In this document: positions 28,713 through 35,875 of the stretch, in pieces
Layout: each line of letters begins with the position of its first letter
Position numbering within the stretch: the first letter of the stretch is position 1
Source of the DNA: an uncultured Actinomycetes bacterium
GTDB lineage: Bacteria; Actinomycetota; Thermoleophilia; Miltoncostaeales; Miltoncostaeaceae
Direction: 5' to 3'
DNA: 51,103 bases
Assembly: GCA_903943955.1 (NCBI GenBank)
Contig: CAJAPZ010000030.1
Span: forward strand, 1-51,103
Notes under the pieces: generated by a model
Database searches by the model: none
Seen by the model: the letters and a program-made list of their open reading frames with translations, nothing else
Told to the model about the DNA's origin: nothing
Made by a program: the position numbers and the translations under genes

Positions 28713-29797
28713 GCGGGGATGAGGGCCACCTTGATGACGCCCTCTTCGCGCGACTGCATCTTGCGGTAGCCATCCGGAGCCTCCTCCAACGAGAGCTCCG
28801 TGGTGAGGAGCGGCGCGGGATCAACCCGTCCGGCCTTCACCGCGTCAAGCAACTCACCGAAGTACGCCGGGCCCGGCACCAGGCCGCCCGTGATGGTGAT
28901 GTTGCGAAGGAACTGGTCGAACCAGTTGATCTCGGGCACGTTCTGCATGAAGTGGTCCATGCCGAGGCAGGCGATGGATCCGCCGGCGCGCACAGTGGCG
29001 TGAGCAGCGACCATCGACGACTTGCCGCTGATGGAATCGACAACCACGTGGGCACCCTCGCCATTGGTCATCTCCATCACAAGTTCCCTGATCTCGTCCG
29101 GCTCGCGGGCCGTGATCACGCCGGTGGCGCCGAGCTCACGGGCAACGGCAAGGCGGTCTTCGTGGTGCCCCAGCGCGATGATGCTGGCGCCGTCCATCGC
29201 CGACGCGCCGTGAATGGCCGAGAGGCCAACCGCACCGTCGCCGATGACCACCACGTTGTAACCGGGCTTCATGCCAGCCTTGCGCAGGCCGTGCCACCCG
29301 GTGGACATCACGTCCACCAGCGGCAGCATGGTCTTCTGGCGGTCCAGACCGGCGAACTCGTCGGGCATCTGGATCAGGGTGGTGGATGCCAGCGGCACAC
29401 GCACGTACTCACTCTGGCCGCCCTGCGTGCCACCGCCGTGCTGCCATGTGCGGGGGGCCCAGCCAAACAGCGACCACGAGTTGCACGACGAATGCAGGTG
29501 CTCCATGCACATGGGGCAGGTGCCGTCGAGGATCGAGCACGAGGCAAGAACGCGGTCGCCGGCGCGCAGGTTGGTCACCTCGGCGCCCACCTCCTCGACC
29601 GTTCCGATGAACTCATGGCCAAGGCGCGAGCCGGGCTCAAACCCGAAGGCCGAGCCGGCGTTGAGGATGTGCAGGTCGGAGCCGCAGATGGCCGCCATGG
29701 TCACCTTCACCACGGCATCTGTCGGCTTCTCGATCTGGGCGTCCGGCACGTCCTCGACGCGTACATCTTGATCGCCATTGAAGATAAGACCCCGCAT
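28709..29797 (-). CDS. Zinc-dependent alcohol dehydrogenase
   Basis: A 362-residue medium-chain dehydrogenase/reductase. Catalytic zinc ligands are Cys38 (ICGSD), His61 and Glu62 (GHEFIG). A structural zinc site is formed by Cys residues at about 87, 94, 97 and 105, with the first spaced further away than usual. The Rossmann motif is VVIGDGAVGLSAI. It resembles the actinobacterial glutathione-independent formaldehyde/alcohol dehydrogenase-like group (IFNGDQDVRVEDVPDAQI opening). The substrate is unknown. ATG 29797 has GGAGAG upstream. First gene of a two-gene operon with the UDPGP-family gene. Confidence 0.9.
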   Translation of the reverse strand: MRGLIFNGDQDVRVEDVPDAQIEKPTDAVVKVTMAAICGSDLHILNAGSAFGFEPGSRLGHEFIGTVEEVGAEVTNLRAGDRVLASCSILDGTCPMCMEHLHSSCNSWSLFGWAPRTWQHGGGTQGGQSEYVRVPLASTTLIQMPDEFAGLDRQKTMLPLVDVMSTGWHGLRKAGMKPGYNVVVIGDGAVGLSAIHGASAMDGASIIALGHHEDRLAVARELGATGVITAREPDEIRELVMEMTNGEGAHVVVDSISGKSSMVAAHATVRAGGSIACLGMDHFMQNVPEINWFDQFLRNITITGGLVPGPAYFGELLDAVKAGRVDPAPLLTTELSLEEAPDGYRKMQSREEGVIKVALIPA

Positions 29798-29823
29798 GTC
29801 CACTCTCCGAGTTGGTTGCCTGC

Positions 29824-29829
29824 CTAGTA
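29824..29829 (+). promoter_or_regulatory. -10 box of phosphatase-kinase pair
   Basis: TAGTAT upstream of the phosphatase gene. On the opposite strand the overlapping TACTAG could serve the divergent alcohol dehydrogenase gene. A GCCC/GGGC mini-hairpin lies between this box and ATG 29887. Confidence 0.4.
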
Positions 29830-29886
29830 TCGCCCACCGGGCCCTCCAAAGGGCGCCGTAACGGACCATCCGGAGGAGACCGCGAC

Positions 29887-30369
29887 ATGGCCGCAACCCG
29901 CGTGTGCTTCGTATGTCTGGGCAACATCTGCCGCAGCCCCACGGCCGAGGCCATCATGGAGCACCGCCTCGGGTTCGAAGAGATCGGCGTGCACGTGGAG
30001 GTTGAGAGCGCGGGCACTGGGTCGTGGCATGCCGGGCATCCACCTGACGAACGTGCCCGCGACGAGGCCACCCGTCGGGGGATCCCCATGGGCGGCACCG
30101 CCCGGCAGTTCGAGGCCGCCGACTTCGCGCGGTTCGATCTGGTCATGGCCATGGACGCCGACAACGCCGCAGTGCTGCGCTCGCTTGCACCCGATGACGC
30201 CGCGCGCGCAAAGGTGCACCTGCTGCGCGAGTTCGACCCCGACGCACATGGCGATCTTGATGTGCCCGATCCGTACTTCGGGGGGCAGGAGGGCTTCGCC
30301 GACGTGTTCGATATGGTCGACCGCTCGGTCATCGCGCTCATCGGCCATATCGCCACGCCCCGCGACTGA
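29887..30369 (+). CDS. Low molecular weight protein-tyrosine-phosphatase-like phosphatase
   Basis: A 160-residue cytoplasmic phosphatase. The P-loop is CLGNICRSP with nucleophile Cys10 and Arg16, and the general acid is Asp128 in DVPDPYFGG. The two-base gap to a fructosamine-3-kinase-like gene matters. In bacteria this pairing has been linked to repair of sugar-modified proteins: the phosphatase can make free ketoamines by removing the 5-phosphate from ribulosamine-5-phosphates. That role is inferred from context; tyrosine phosphatase activity remains possible. ATG 29887 is preceded by GGAGGAGAC. Confidence 0.92.
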   Translation: MAATRVCFVCLGNICRSPTAEAIMEHRLGFEEIGVHVEVESAGTGSWHAGHPPDERARDEATRRGIPMGGTARQFEAADFARFDLVMAMDADNAAVLRSLAPDDAARAKVHLLREFDPDAHGDLDVPDPYFGGQEGFADVFDMVDRSVIALIGHIATPRD

Positions 30370-30371
30370 CC

Positions 30372-31208
30372 ATGGGGCCGCCCGACCCCGAGCACATCGC
30401 CCAGCTCGCCGGGTCGCAGGTGCACACCACCACGCGCATCCCGGGCGGTTACGTGAGCGATGCCATCCGGGTACAAATGGCCAATGGGCAATCGGTGTTC
30501 GTGAAGCACACCCGTCATGCCCCGGCGGGGCTGTTCCGCTCAGAAGCCGCCGCGCTCGCCTGGATCTCCGATGCCGGCGTCGGCGTTCCTGACGTCGTGG
30601 GCGTGGGTGACGACTGGCTCGCCCTCGAATGGATTGACGAAGGGGAGTTCACCGCCGCGGCCCAGGAAGCCCTGGGGAGGGACATCGCCCGCATGCACCG
30701 CGCAGGTGCCGAGCAATTCGGTGCACCGTGGGATGGCTTTGCCGGCCCGGTGCCCGTCCCCAACGATGCGCGTGACACCTGGCCGGCCTTCCTGGCCGAG
30801 TGCCGCATCATTCCGCTGGCCCACGCAAGCAGTCTGCCGGCCGAGATCTGGCGCAGACTCGACAGCCTACTGGCCAATCTTCCCGACCTGCTGGGGCCGC
30901 CCGAGCCACCGGCCCGCGTGCACGGCGATCTGTGGGCTGGCAACCGCATGGTGAACAGTGAGGGCGTGCCTGTGCTTCTCGACCCCGACGCGTACGGCGG
31001 TCACCGCGAAATGGACCTGGCGATGATGCGCCTGTTCGGGGGCTTCCCCGAGCGTGTATTTGATGCCTACGCCGAGGAGTTCCCGCTGGAGCCCGGCTGG
31101 GCAGAGCGCGTGAAGGTGAACCAGTTGGTACCGGTACTTGTTCACTGCGCCATGTACGGCGGCAAGTGGATTGGCGACGCCGACCAGATCCTGCGGAGTG
31201 TGGGCTAA
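30372..31208 (+). CDS. Fructosamine-3-kinase family kinase
   Basis: A 278-residue kinase of the aminoglycoside-phosphotransferase-like fold. Visible are the N-lobe Lys45 (VFVKHTR), the catalytic loop HGDLWAGN (residues 184-191, Asp186) and the metal-binding LLDPDAYGGHREMDLAMM (Asp204). The DLWAGN and PDAYYGxRExDLAM signatures separate this family from antibiotic kinases. Members phosphorylate protein-bound fructosamine, ribulosamine or erythrulosamine at O3, making the adduct unstable and freeing the protein. It is two bases behind the phosphatase gene and convergent with hemQ, with overlapping stop codons. Confidence 0.9.
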   Translation: MGPPDPEHIAQLAGSQVHTTTRIPGGYVSDAIRVQMANGQSVFVKHTRHAPAGLFRSEAAALAWISDAGVGVPDVVGVGDDWLALEWIDEGEFTAAAQEALGRDIARMHRAGAEQFGAPWDGFAGPVPVPNDARDTWPAFLAECRIIPLAHASSLPAEIWRRLDSLLANLPDLLGPPEPPARVHGDLWAGNRMVNSEGVPVLLDPDAYGGHREMDLAMMRLFGGFPERVFDAYAEEFPLEPGWAERVKVNQLVPVLVHCAMYGGKWIGDADQILRSVG

Positions 31209-31978
31209 CTCGGGATGCCGGCCCGCTCAAGCGCCTCGGGCACGTCCATCACCAGCCCGATAAAGAACTCACCAAACTCGCCAAAGCGGGCTGAGACCTC
31301 GTCAAAGCGCATCTCGTAGACGATCTCCTTGAGCGCGGCCAGGTCGTCGCTAAACAGCGTGACCCCCCACTCCCAGTCGTCCAGGCCCGTCGAGCCCGTG
31401 ATGAGCTGCGTCACGCGCCCTGCATATCTCCGCCCCAGCGTGCCGTGCCCCATCATCATCGCCTTGCGCTCGTCAAACGACAGCGAGTACCAATTGTCGC
31501 CACCAACGCGGCGCTTGTTCATGGGGTAGAAGCAGATGAGTTTGCGCACGGGCAGGTCGGGGTGCACGCGTAGTTGGCGGTACTCCTCAATGCGCACCAG
31601 CCACTCCGCCAGTTTGCCCTCCACGTCGCTCTCTCCCAGTTCAATGAGGCGGGCACGCTCATCGTCCTCGGTGGCGCGGTACTCGCTCTCCTCGGTGATG
31701 GAGAGGTACGTGTACTCGGCCTCCACCGGCCCGGACATGACGCCCTTCACGGCGATGTCGAGGTCGTGCAGGTTGGGTGCCACCAGCAGGAAACCCAGAT
31801 CGGCGCGGCCGCCCACCACCGAGAATGCACGCACCTGGTTCTCGGGGGCGGCGTCGGTGAACACCCTGAGCGCCCGGGCAATGGATGTGCCACTGCCGGC
31901 GTCGGGGTCGACCCTGAGCAGCAGATGGGCAACGGCCCATCCGCGGGAGGGGATGACTGGTTCAAAGTGGTTGCTCAT
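31205..31978 (-). CDS. hemQ: Coproheme decarboxylase HemQ (chlorite dismutase family)
   Basis: A 257-residue enzyme of the coproporphyrin-dependent heme pathway of Gram-positive bacteria, converting coproheme to heme b with peroxide. Active-site Tyr151 and Lys155 (FYPMNKRR) and the heme-ligand His178 (MMGHGTLGRRY) are each exactly six residues after their counterparts Tyr145, Lys149 and His172 in the Geobacillus enzyme. The distal Arg of true chlorite dismutases is not apparent. ATG 31978 is leaderless with a TACCGT box. No other heme-synthesis gene is adjacent. Confidence 0.93.
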   Translation of the reverse strand: MSNHFEPVIPSRGWAVAHLLLRVDPDAGSGTSIARALRVFTDAAPENQVRAFSVVGGRADLGFLLVAPNLHDLDIAVKGVMSGPVEAEYTYLSITEESEYRATEDDERARLIELGESDVEGKLAEWLVRIEEYRQLRVHPDLPVRKLICFYPMNKRRVGGDNWYSLSFDERKAMMMGHGTLGRRYAGRVTQLITGSTGLDDWEWGVTLFSDDLAALKEIVYEMRFDEVSARFGEFGEFFIGLVMDVPEALERAGIPS

Positions 31979-31992
31979 GGTTCACGACGGTA
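31979..31992 (-). promoter_or_regulatory. Leaderless promoter of hemQ
   Basis: TACCGT on the minus strand (31987-31992) ends eight bases before ATG 31978. It is embedded in GCGCTACCGT, identical to the ispH promoter. Confidence 0.65.
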
Positions 31993-32009
31993 GCGCAGCC
32001 ATGCGCACA

Positions 32010-32022
32010 TACCATGTGGGCA
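32010..32022 (+). promoter_or_regulatory. Leaderless promoter of small protein gene
   Basis: TACCAT (32010-32015) ends six bases before ATG 32022, in the divergent space opposite hemQ. Confidence 0.55.
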
Positions 32023-32309
32023 TGAACGATCCAGAGACCTTCGACCCTGCTGGGCGATTTCGCGCGGAGGTGACCGCATCGCTTTTGGAGGACCCGCTCC
32101 CGGGGCTCCAGGTGCTGGCCGATCGACTGGGAATCCCTGTCGATGATGTCGTGCACCACGCCCTTGTGCGATGGATGACAGCAGGGTCCGAGGCCCTGCT
32201 TGCGGCTCCTCCCGAGATGCTGGCGGCCCTGCGTGATGCCGTCGACGCCGGTGATATGGGCCGGGTAAAGGGCATCACCGACGCCCTGCTCGCCGGATGG
32301 AACGAATGA
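32022..32309 (+). CDS. Small acidic helical protein, unknown function
   Basis: A 95-residue protein with no recognised family. The sequence reads as several amphipathic helices; the central part LADRLGIPVDDVVHHALVRWM could be a ribbon- or helix-type DNA/protein interaction module, but no standard motif is complete. ATG 32022 is preferred to ATG 32001 because a -10 box lies six bases before it. Its stop overlaps the start of the DUF427 gene by four bases (ATGA), so the two are co-translated. Confidence 0.65.
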   Translation: MNDPETFDPAGRFRAEVTASLLEDPLPGLQVLADRLGIPVDDVVHHALVRWMTAGSEALLAAPPEMLAALRDAVDAGDMGRVKGITDALLAGWNE

Positions 32310-32806
32310 GGATGCGCCGCCCCGAACCCGATCCGGTGGGCCCGGGGCAGGAGTCGGTGTGGAGCTACCCGCGTCCACCGCGCCTCGAGCAGAGCGGCCG
32401 CCATGTGGTCATCCAACTGGGCGACGTGACGCTTGCCGATACCCGTCGCGCGTGGCGCGTGATGGAGACCAGCCACCCACCGGCGTGGTATCTGCCGCCG
32501 GAGGACGTCGCCATGGAGCACCTGCGTCAGGCCGAGGGCCGCAGTCTGTGCGAATGGAAGGGCCAGGCCGACTACCTCGACGTCGCCGTTGACCAGATCG
32601 TGCTGCCCAAGGTGGCGTGGCGCTACCGCAACCCGGTGCCCGCCTTCGCCCCCATCGCCGGGCATATCGCCTTCTACCCCGGTGCGCTCGAGTGCACGGT
32701 GGATGGCCAGTCGGTGCAGGCGCAGCCCGGTGGCTTCTACGGCGGGTGGGTCACGCCCGACGTGGTGGGGCCCTTCAAGGGCGACGACGGGACCTCGGGT
32801 TGGTAA
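32306..32806 (+). CDS. DUF427 family protein
   Basis: A 166-residue protein with the DUF427 fold. Recognisable stretches are VIQLGDVTLADTRRAWRVMETSHPPAWYLPPEDV, CEWKGQADYLDV and FYPGALECTVDGQ, including the conserved TSHPP(T/V)YY-like and WKG motifs. The family is widespread in actinobacteria and fungi; its reaction is not established. ATG 32306 overlaps the upstream stop, which supports it over ATG 32297 or 32312. It ends directly against the convergent FAD oxidase gene with no gap. Confidence 0.85.
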   Translation: MRMRRPEPDPVGPGQESVWSYPRPPRLEQSGRHVVIQLGDVTLADTRRAWRVMETSHPPAWYLPPEDVAMEHLRQAEGRSLCEWKGQADYLDVAVDQIVLPKVAWRYRNPVPAFAPIAGHIAFYPGALECTVDGQSVQAQPGGFYGGWVTPDVVGPFKGDDGTSGW

Positions 32807-34372
32807 CTAGCCCCTGCGGTGGGTGAGCGGGATCGCCTGACGGAACCTGAAGACGTCGTCGGGGTCGAACCGGCGGCGTGTATCGATGAGCCGGGCGAGG
32901 TTCTGCCCGTAGTAGACCCCGGGATGGTGTCGCTGGTCGGAGTCGATGTAGTTGACGTACTTCTGACCACTCACGTGCGGCACGAGATCACGCTCGAGTC
33001 CGCGAATCCAGGTCACGCCCATCTCCTGCTGGTCGGGTGCGTTCCAGTACGCCAGGTACTGCATGGAGTACCGCATATCGCGGTGGGCGAACGCCGTGGC
33101 ATCGGGGGCCACACGGTTGATGGCACCGCCGTAGGAGTCCAGCAGCATCTCACCGGTGCCGGCACCCATCGCCTGCCGTGCGGCGATGTGGTCACGGATC
33201 ACCTCGGCCCCTGCGCGGTCCATCGGTGCCGACTCGGCCACGTAGTCGGACTTGCCCCAGAAGTACGGACGCGCTTCGGCGCCCCCGGGGTTCATCTGCT
33301 GCCGCGTGCACTGCTCGGCCGCTGCATGCGTGCATTGCGCCCAGAACTGCACCAGAGATGCATAGCTCGCCTGCCTGATCACCGTTGATGCCGGGGTCAC
33401 CTGCGCCAGGAATGGCGCAAGTTCGGCAGCCAACCCCGCTTGGTCGCCAAAGAACTGGCCCGACACCTGCGAGATGGGGTTGGGGCCATCGGCGTTGGTG
33501 AGTGTGCTGCACATTGTGAACATGTCGTCGCCCGTGGCATGCGCCCATTCCTGCCAGGCCATGATCACCTCCGGGCAGTCGGCCCAGTCAAACCGGAACA
33601 CGAAGCCCATGGCCGCATCGGTGGGATGCGTGCGCATCTCATACGAGGTGACGATGCCGAAGTTGCCGCCGCCGCCGCCCCGACAGGCCCACAGCAGATC
33701 CCTTTCGCTACGGGCATCGGCCGTGCGGATACGGCCGTCGGCCGTGACGATGCGCAGCCCCTGGATGTTGTCCGACAGCGTCCCCCACCTTCGCGCCACC
33801 ATGCCCAGGCCACCGCCCTGGGCCAGGCCGCCCACCGACACAGTGGGGCACGTCCCGCCCGGGATGGTGAGTCCGTACCGCGACAACGCGCCGTACGCCA
33901 CACCGAGGGCTGTGCCGCCGCCAATGTGCGCGTATGGCACCCGACCGGACCGCGGCACCACCGCAGACAGGTTGGTGAGATCCACCACCAGGCCGTCGTT
34001 GATCGTGGAGTAGCCCTGGTACGAGTGACCACCCGCGCGCGCGGTAATGGGCACCTCATTGCGGGCGGCCCAACGCACGGCGGCCTGCACATCACGCTCA
34101 TCCAGCGCGTAGAGCACCCCCAGCGGGCGGCGTCCCTCAAAGCGCATGTTGTAGACCTGCGCGGCGAGGAACAACCCAGCATCGCTGCGGGTCACCAATG
34201 GCCCCCGAGTGGCAGTGCCGAGCTCGCGCAGCAGGCGAGCCATGCCCGATGCGCGCGTGGCCGCCGCGGTGGTCCACGACGGCAGCACTGCAGCGGCGGC
34301 AAGGGCAGCGCCGCCCATGAGAAACGACCTGCGGCTGACGGGGCGCCGGGGGGGATGCGATTCGGGAATCAT
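32807..34372 (-). CDS. Tat-exported FAD-linked oxidase (berberine bridge enzyme-like)
   Basis: A 521-residue oxidoreductase. The twin-arginine signal SRRSFLMGGAALAAAAV (residues 13-30) shows export of the folded flavoprotein. The PCMH-type FAD domain has ARAGGHSYQG with His116 and GGTCPTVSVGG with Cys175, the pair that attaches FAD bicovalently in BBE-like oxidases. The C-terminal BBE motif YVNYIDSD...YYGQNLARLIDTRRRFDPDDVF is intact. Such enzymes oxidise oligosaccharides, alcohols or secondary metabolites with O2. Leaderless (TAGCCT, six bases). A PQQ-type sugar dehydrogenase gene lies just upstream on the same strand. Confidence 0.92.
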   Translation of the reverse strand: MIPESHPPRRPVSRRSFLMGGAALAAAAVLPSWTTAAATRASGMARLLRELGTATRGPLVTRSDAGLFLAAQVYNMRFEGRRPLGVLYALDERDVQAAVRWAARNEVPITARAGGHSYQGYSTINDGLVVDLTNLSAVVPRSGRVPYAHIGGGTALGVAYGALSRYGLTIPGGTCPTVSVGGLAQGGGLGMVARRWGTLSDNIQGLRIVTADGRIRTADARSERDLLWACRGGGGGNFGIVTSYEMRTHPTDAAMGFVFRFDWADCPEVIMAWQEWAHATGDDMFTMCSTLTNADGPNPISQVSGQFFGDQAGLAAELAPFLAQVTPASTVIRQASYASLVQFWAQCTHAAAEQCTRQQMNPGGAEARPYFWGKSDYVAESAPMDRAGAEVIRDHIAARQAMGAGTGEMLLDSYGGAINRVAPDATAFAHRDMRYSMQYLAYWNAPDQQEMGVTWIRGLERDLVPHVSGQKYVNYIDSDQRHHPGVYYGQNLARLIDTRRRFDPDDVFRFRQAIPLTHRRG

Positions 34373-34384
34373 GCGGAAAGGCTA
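34373..34384 (-). promoter_or_regulatory. Leaderless promoter of FAD oxidase gene
   Basis: TAGCCT on the minus strand (34379-34384) ends six bases before ATG 34372, between this gene and the preceding sugar dehydrogenase gene. Confidence 0.55.
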
Positions 34385-34410
34385 CGCAGGAGCCTCAACC
34401 TGCGTCTGGC

Positions 34411-35526
34411 TCAGGCCGTGATGCGCTTCACGGTCGTCGTGGTCACCGCATAGATATTGCCCGCGCGGTCCTGGCCGAATGACGTGAGCCCCGGGTGGCG
34501 CCCCAGTTGTCCCGTGATCTCGCGGCTGGGGCCCGATCCGTCTGCCGGTATCGCCCAGGTCTTGCCCGAGCACCAGTCGCCATAGATGTACTGCCCCTCC
34601 AGCGCTGGCACCCTGCCACCGCGCTGAACGTACCCGCCGGTCACCGAGCAGTCGCCGCCACCGTGGCGGTACTGCGCCACGGGATCGGTCTCGGTTGCCG
34701 ACCGGGGCCCGCCCTTGAAGTCGTCGGTGCCCTCGCGCCGGCTCCAGCCGAAGTCGAGCCCGCCCACGCCAGCCGGGGCGCGATCGATCTCCTCAACCGC
34801 GTTCTGGCCCACATCGCCGATCCACATGGCGCCCGTCACCGAATCGAAGGTGAACCGCCAGGGGTTTCTGAGCCCCAGGTGCCAGATCTCGGGCAAGGTG
34901 CCGGGAGTCCGCACGAAGGGGTTTCCGTCAGGCACTGCGTACGCCTTGCCGGGATCGCGTTGGGAGGGGTCGATACGGAGGATCTTGCCGAGCCATGTTG
35001 CCGGGTTGGCTGCGGTGCCGTCCTGGTCGCCCGCGCTCCCGCCATCACCGAACCCGACATAGAGCATTCCGTCGGGACCGAATTGCAGGCTGCCGCCGTT
35101 GTGATTGGTGTACGGCTGATGCTGGCGCAGCACAACGCGGGCTGTGCGCGTGGAGACCCGCGCCGCACCGGGTCGCGATCGCAACTCCACCACGCGTGAG
35201 TCACCTGATCGGTTGGTGTAGTCCACGTACAGGCGGCCTGACGTGGTGTAGTCGGGTGGGAAGGCGAGTCCGAGCAGCCCCTGTTCAATGGATTGCGAGC
35301 CCACCCGGTCACGCAGGTCGAGCCAGACGGGGCCGGGCATGCCGCCGCGGGTAATGGTTCTCACCACGCCGGCGCGGGTGACCACCAGCAGGCGTGCCTC
35401 GCCGGGCGCCTGCACCACGGCCAGCGCACCGTCAAAGCCCCGAGCCACCGGCGCGAGACCCAATGCGGACGCGCCGGATGCTGCCAAGAGGGCTGCGATG
35501 GTGCCGATGAGCGCCGTACGGATCAC
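34411..35526 (-). CDS. Exported PQQ-dependent sugar dehydrogenase-like protein
   Basis: A 371-residue beta-propeller protein of the soluble aldose dehydrogenase (YliI/GdhB) family, with a signal peptide of about 22 residues (cleavage near ASA-LG). Characteristic segments are GLLGLAFPPDY, the catalytic-His region YTNHNGGSLQFGPDGMLYVGFGDGG, KILRIDP, HLGLRNPWRFTFD and YIYGDWCSGKTWAI. It would oxidise aldose sugars outside the membrane if PQQ is available; no PQQ-synthesis gene is in the window. GTG 35526 is leaderless (TAGCGT ends eight bases upstream). Confidence 0.87.
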   Translation of the reverse strand: MIRTALIGTIAALLAASGASALGLAPVARGFDGALAVVQAPGEARLLVVTRAGVVRTITRGGMPGPVWLDLRDRVGSQSIEQGLLGLAFPPDYTTSGRLYVDYTNRSGDSRVVELRSRPGAARVSTRTARVVLRQHQPYTNHNGGSLQFGPDGMLYVGFGDGGSAGDQDGTAANPATWLGKILRIDPSQRDPGKAYAVPDGNPFVRTPGTLPEIWHLGLRNPWRFTFDSVTGAMWIGDVGQNAVEEIDRAPAGVGGLDFGWSRREGTDDFKGGPRSATETDPVAQYRHGGGDCSVTGGYVQRGGRVPALEGQYIYGDWCSGKTWAIPADGSGPSREITGQLGRHPGLTSFGQDRAGNIYAVTTTTVKRITA

Positions 35527-35540
35527 GGCGACTGACGCTA
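35527..35540 (-). promoter_or_regulatory. Leaderless promoter of sugar dehydrogenase gene
   Basis: TAGCGT on the minus strand (35535-35540) ends eight bases before GTG 35526. Confidence 0.55.
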
Positions 35541-35584
35541 GCGCGGCTGCGACCCGAAGCCGCGGCCGGCGGTCACGTGCGGCG

Positions 35585-35839
35585 CTAGTTGACCTCGACG
35601 GGCTCGACCACCGGCTGCACCACGCGACTGACGGTAACCGGCAGCAGGCGCACAAATGCGTTGAGCTCGGGGATTGACGCACCGCCCTTGATGCCGTCCA
35701 CCAGTCGAAGCAGCACCGCGACCTCACGTGGACCGAGGTCCGGGATGACGGGCGCGAGGGCCTCCTCGAGATCCCCCCTCATCTTCGGGTCGATCTGCTT
35801 GAGCGCGGCGGTAAGGTCAGGAGGCAAGGCGTCGGACAT
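35585..35839 (-). CDS. Small helical protein, unknown function
   Basis: An 84-residue protein without signal peptide or membrane segment. It is mostly helical in appearance, with an acidic N-terminal half (ALKQIDPKMRGDLEEALAPVIPD) and a hydrophobic, Val-rich C-terminus (LPVTVSRVVQPVVEPVEVN). No family recognised. The coding call rests on consistent codon usage and on a TAGAAT -10 box six bases before ATG 35839. It lies between two other leaderless minus-strand genes and shows no operon link. Confidence 0.65.
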   Translation of the reverse strand: MSDALPPDLTAALKQIDPKMRGDLEEALAPVIPDLGPREVAVLLRLVDGIKGGASIPELNAFVRLLPVTVSRVVQPVVEPVEVN

Positions 35840-35851
35840 TCGCCCATTCTA
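35840..35851 (-). promoter_or_regulatory. Leaderless promoter of small helical protein
   Basis: TAGAAT on the minus strand (35846-35851) ends six bases before ATG 35839. Confidence 0.55.
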
Positions 35852-35875
35852 GCCTACGCATCACGTTTCTCCCGA

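Noticed and set aside
30372-31208. Aminoglycoside phosphotransferase (resistance gene)
   Set aside because: The HGDLWAGN and LLDPDAYGGHREMDLAM motifs and the phosphatase neighbour fit the fructosamine-3-kinase family instead.
31205-31978. True chlorite dismutase
   Set aside because: Tyr151, Lys155 and His178 match HemQ spacing exactly and the distal Arg of chlorite dismutases is not apparent.
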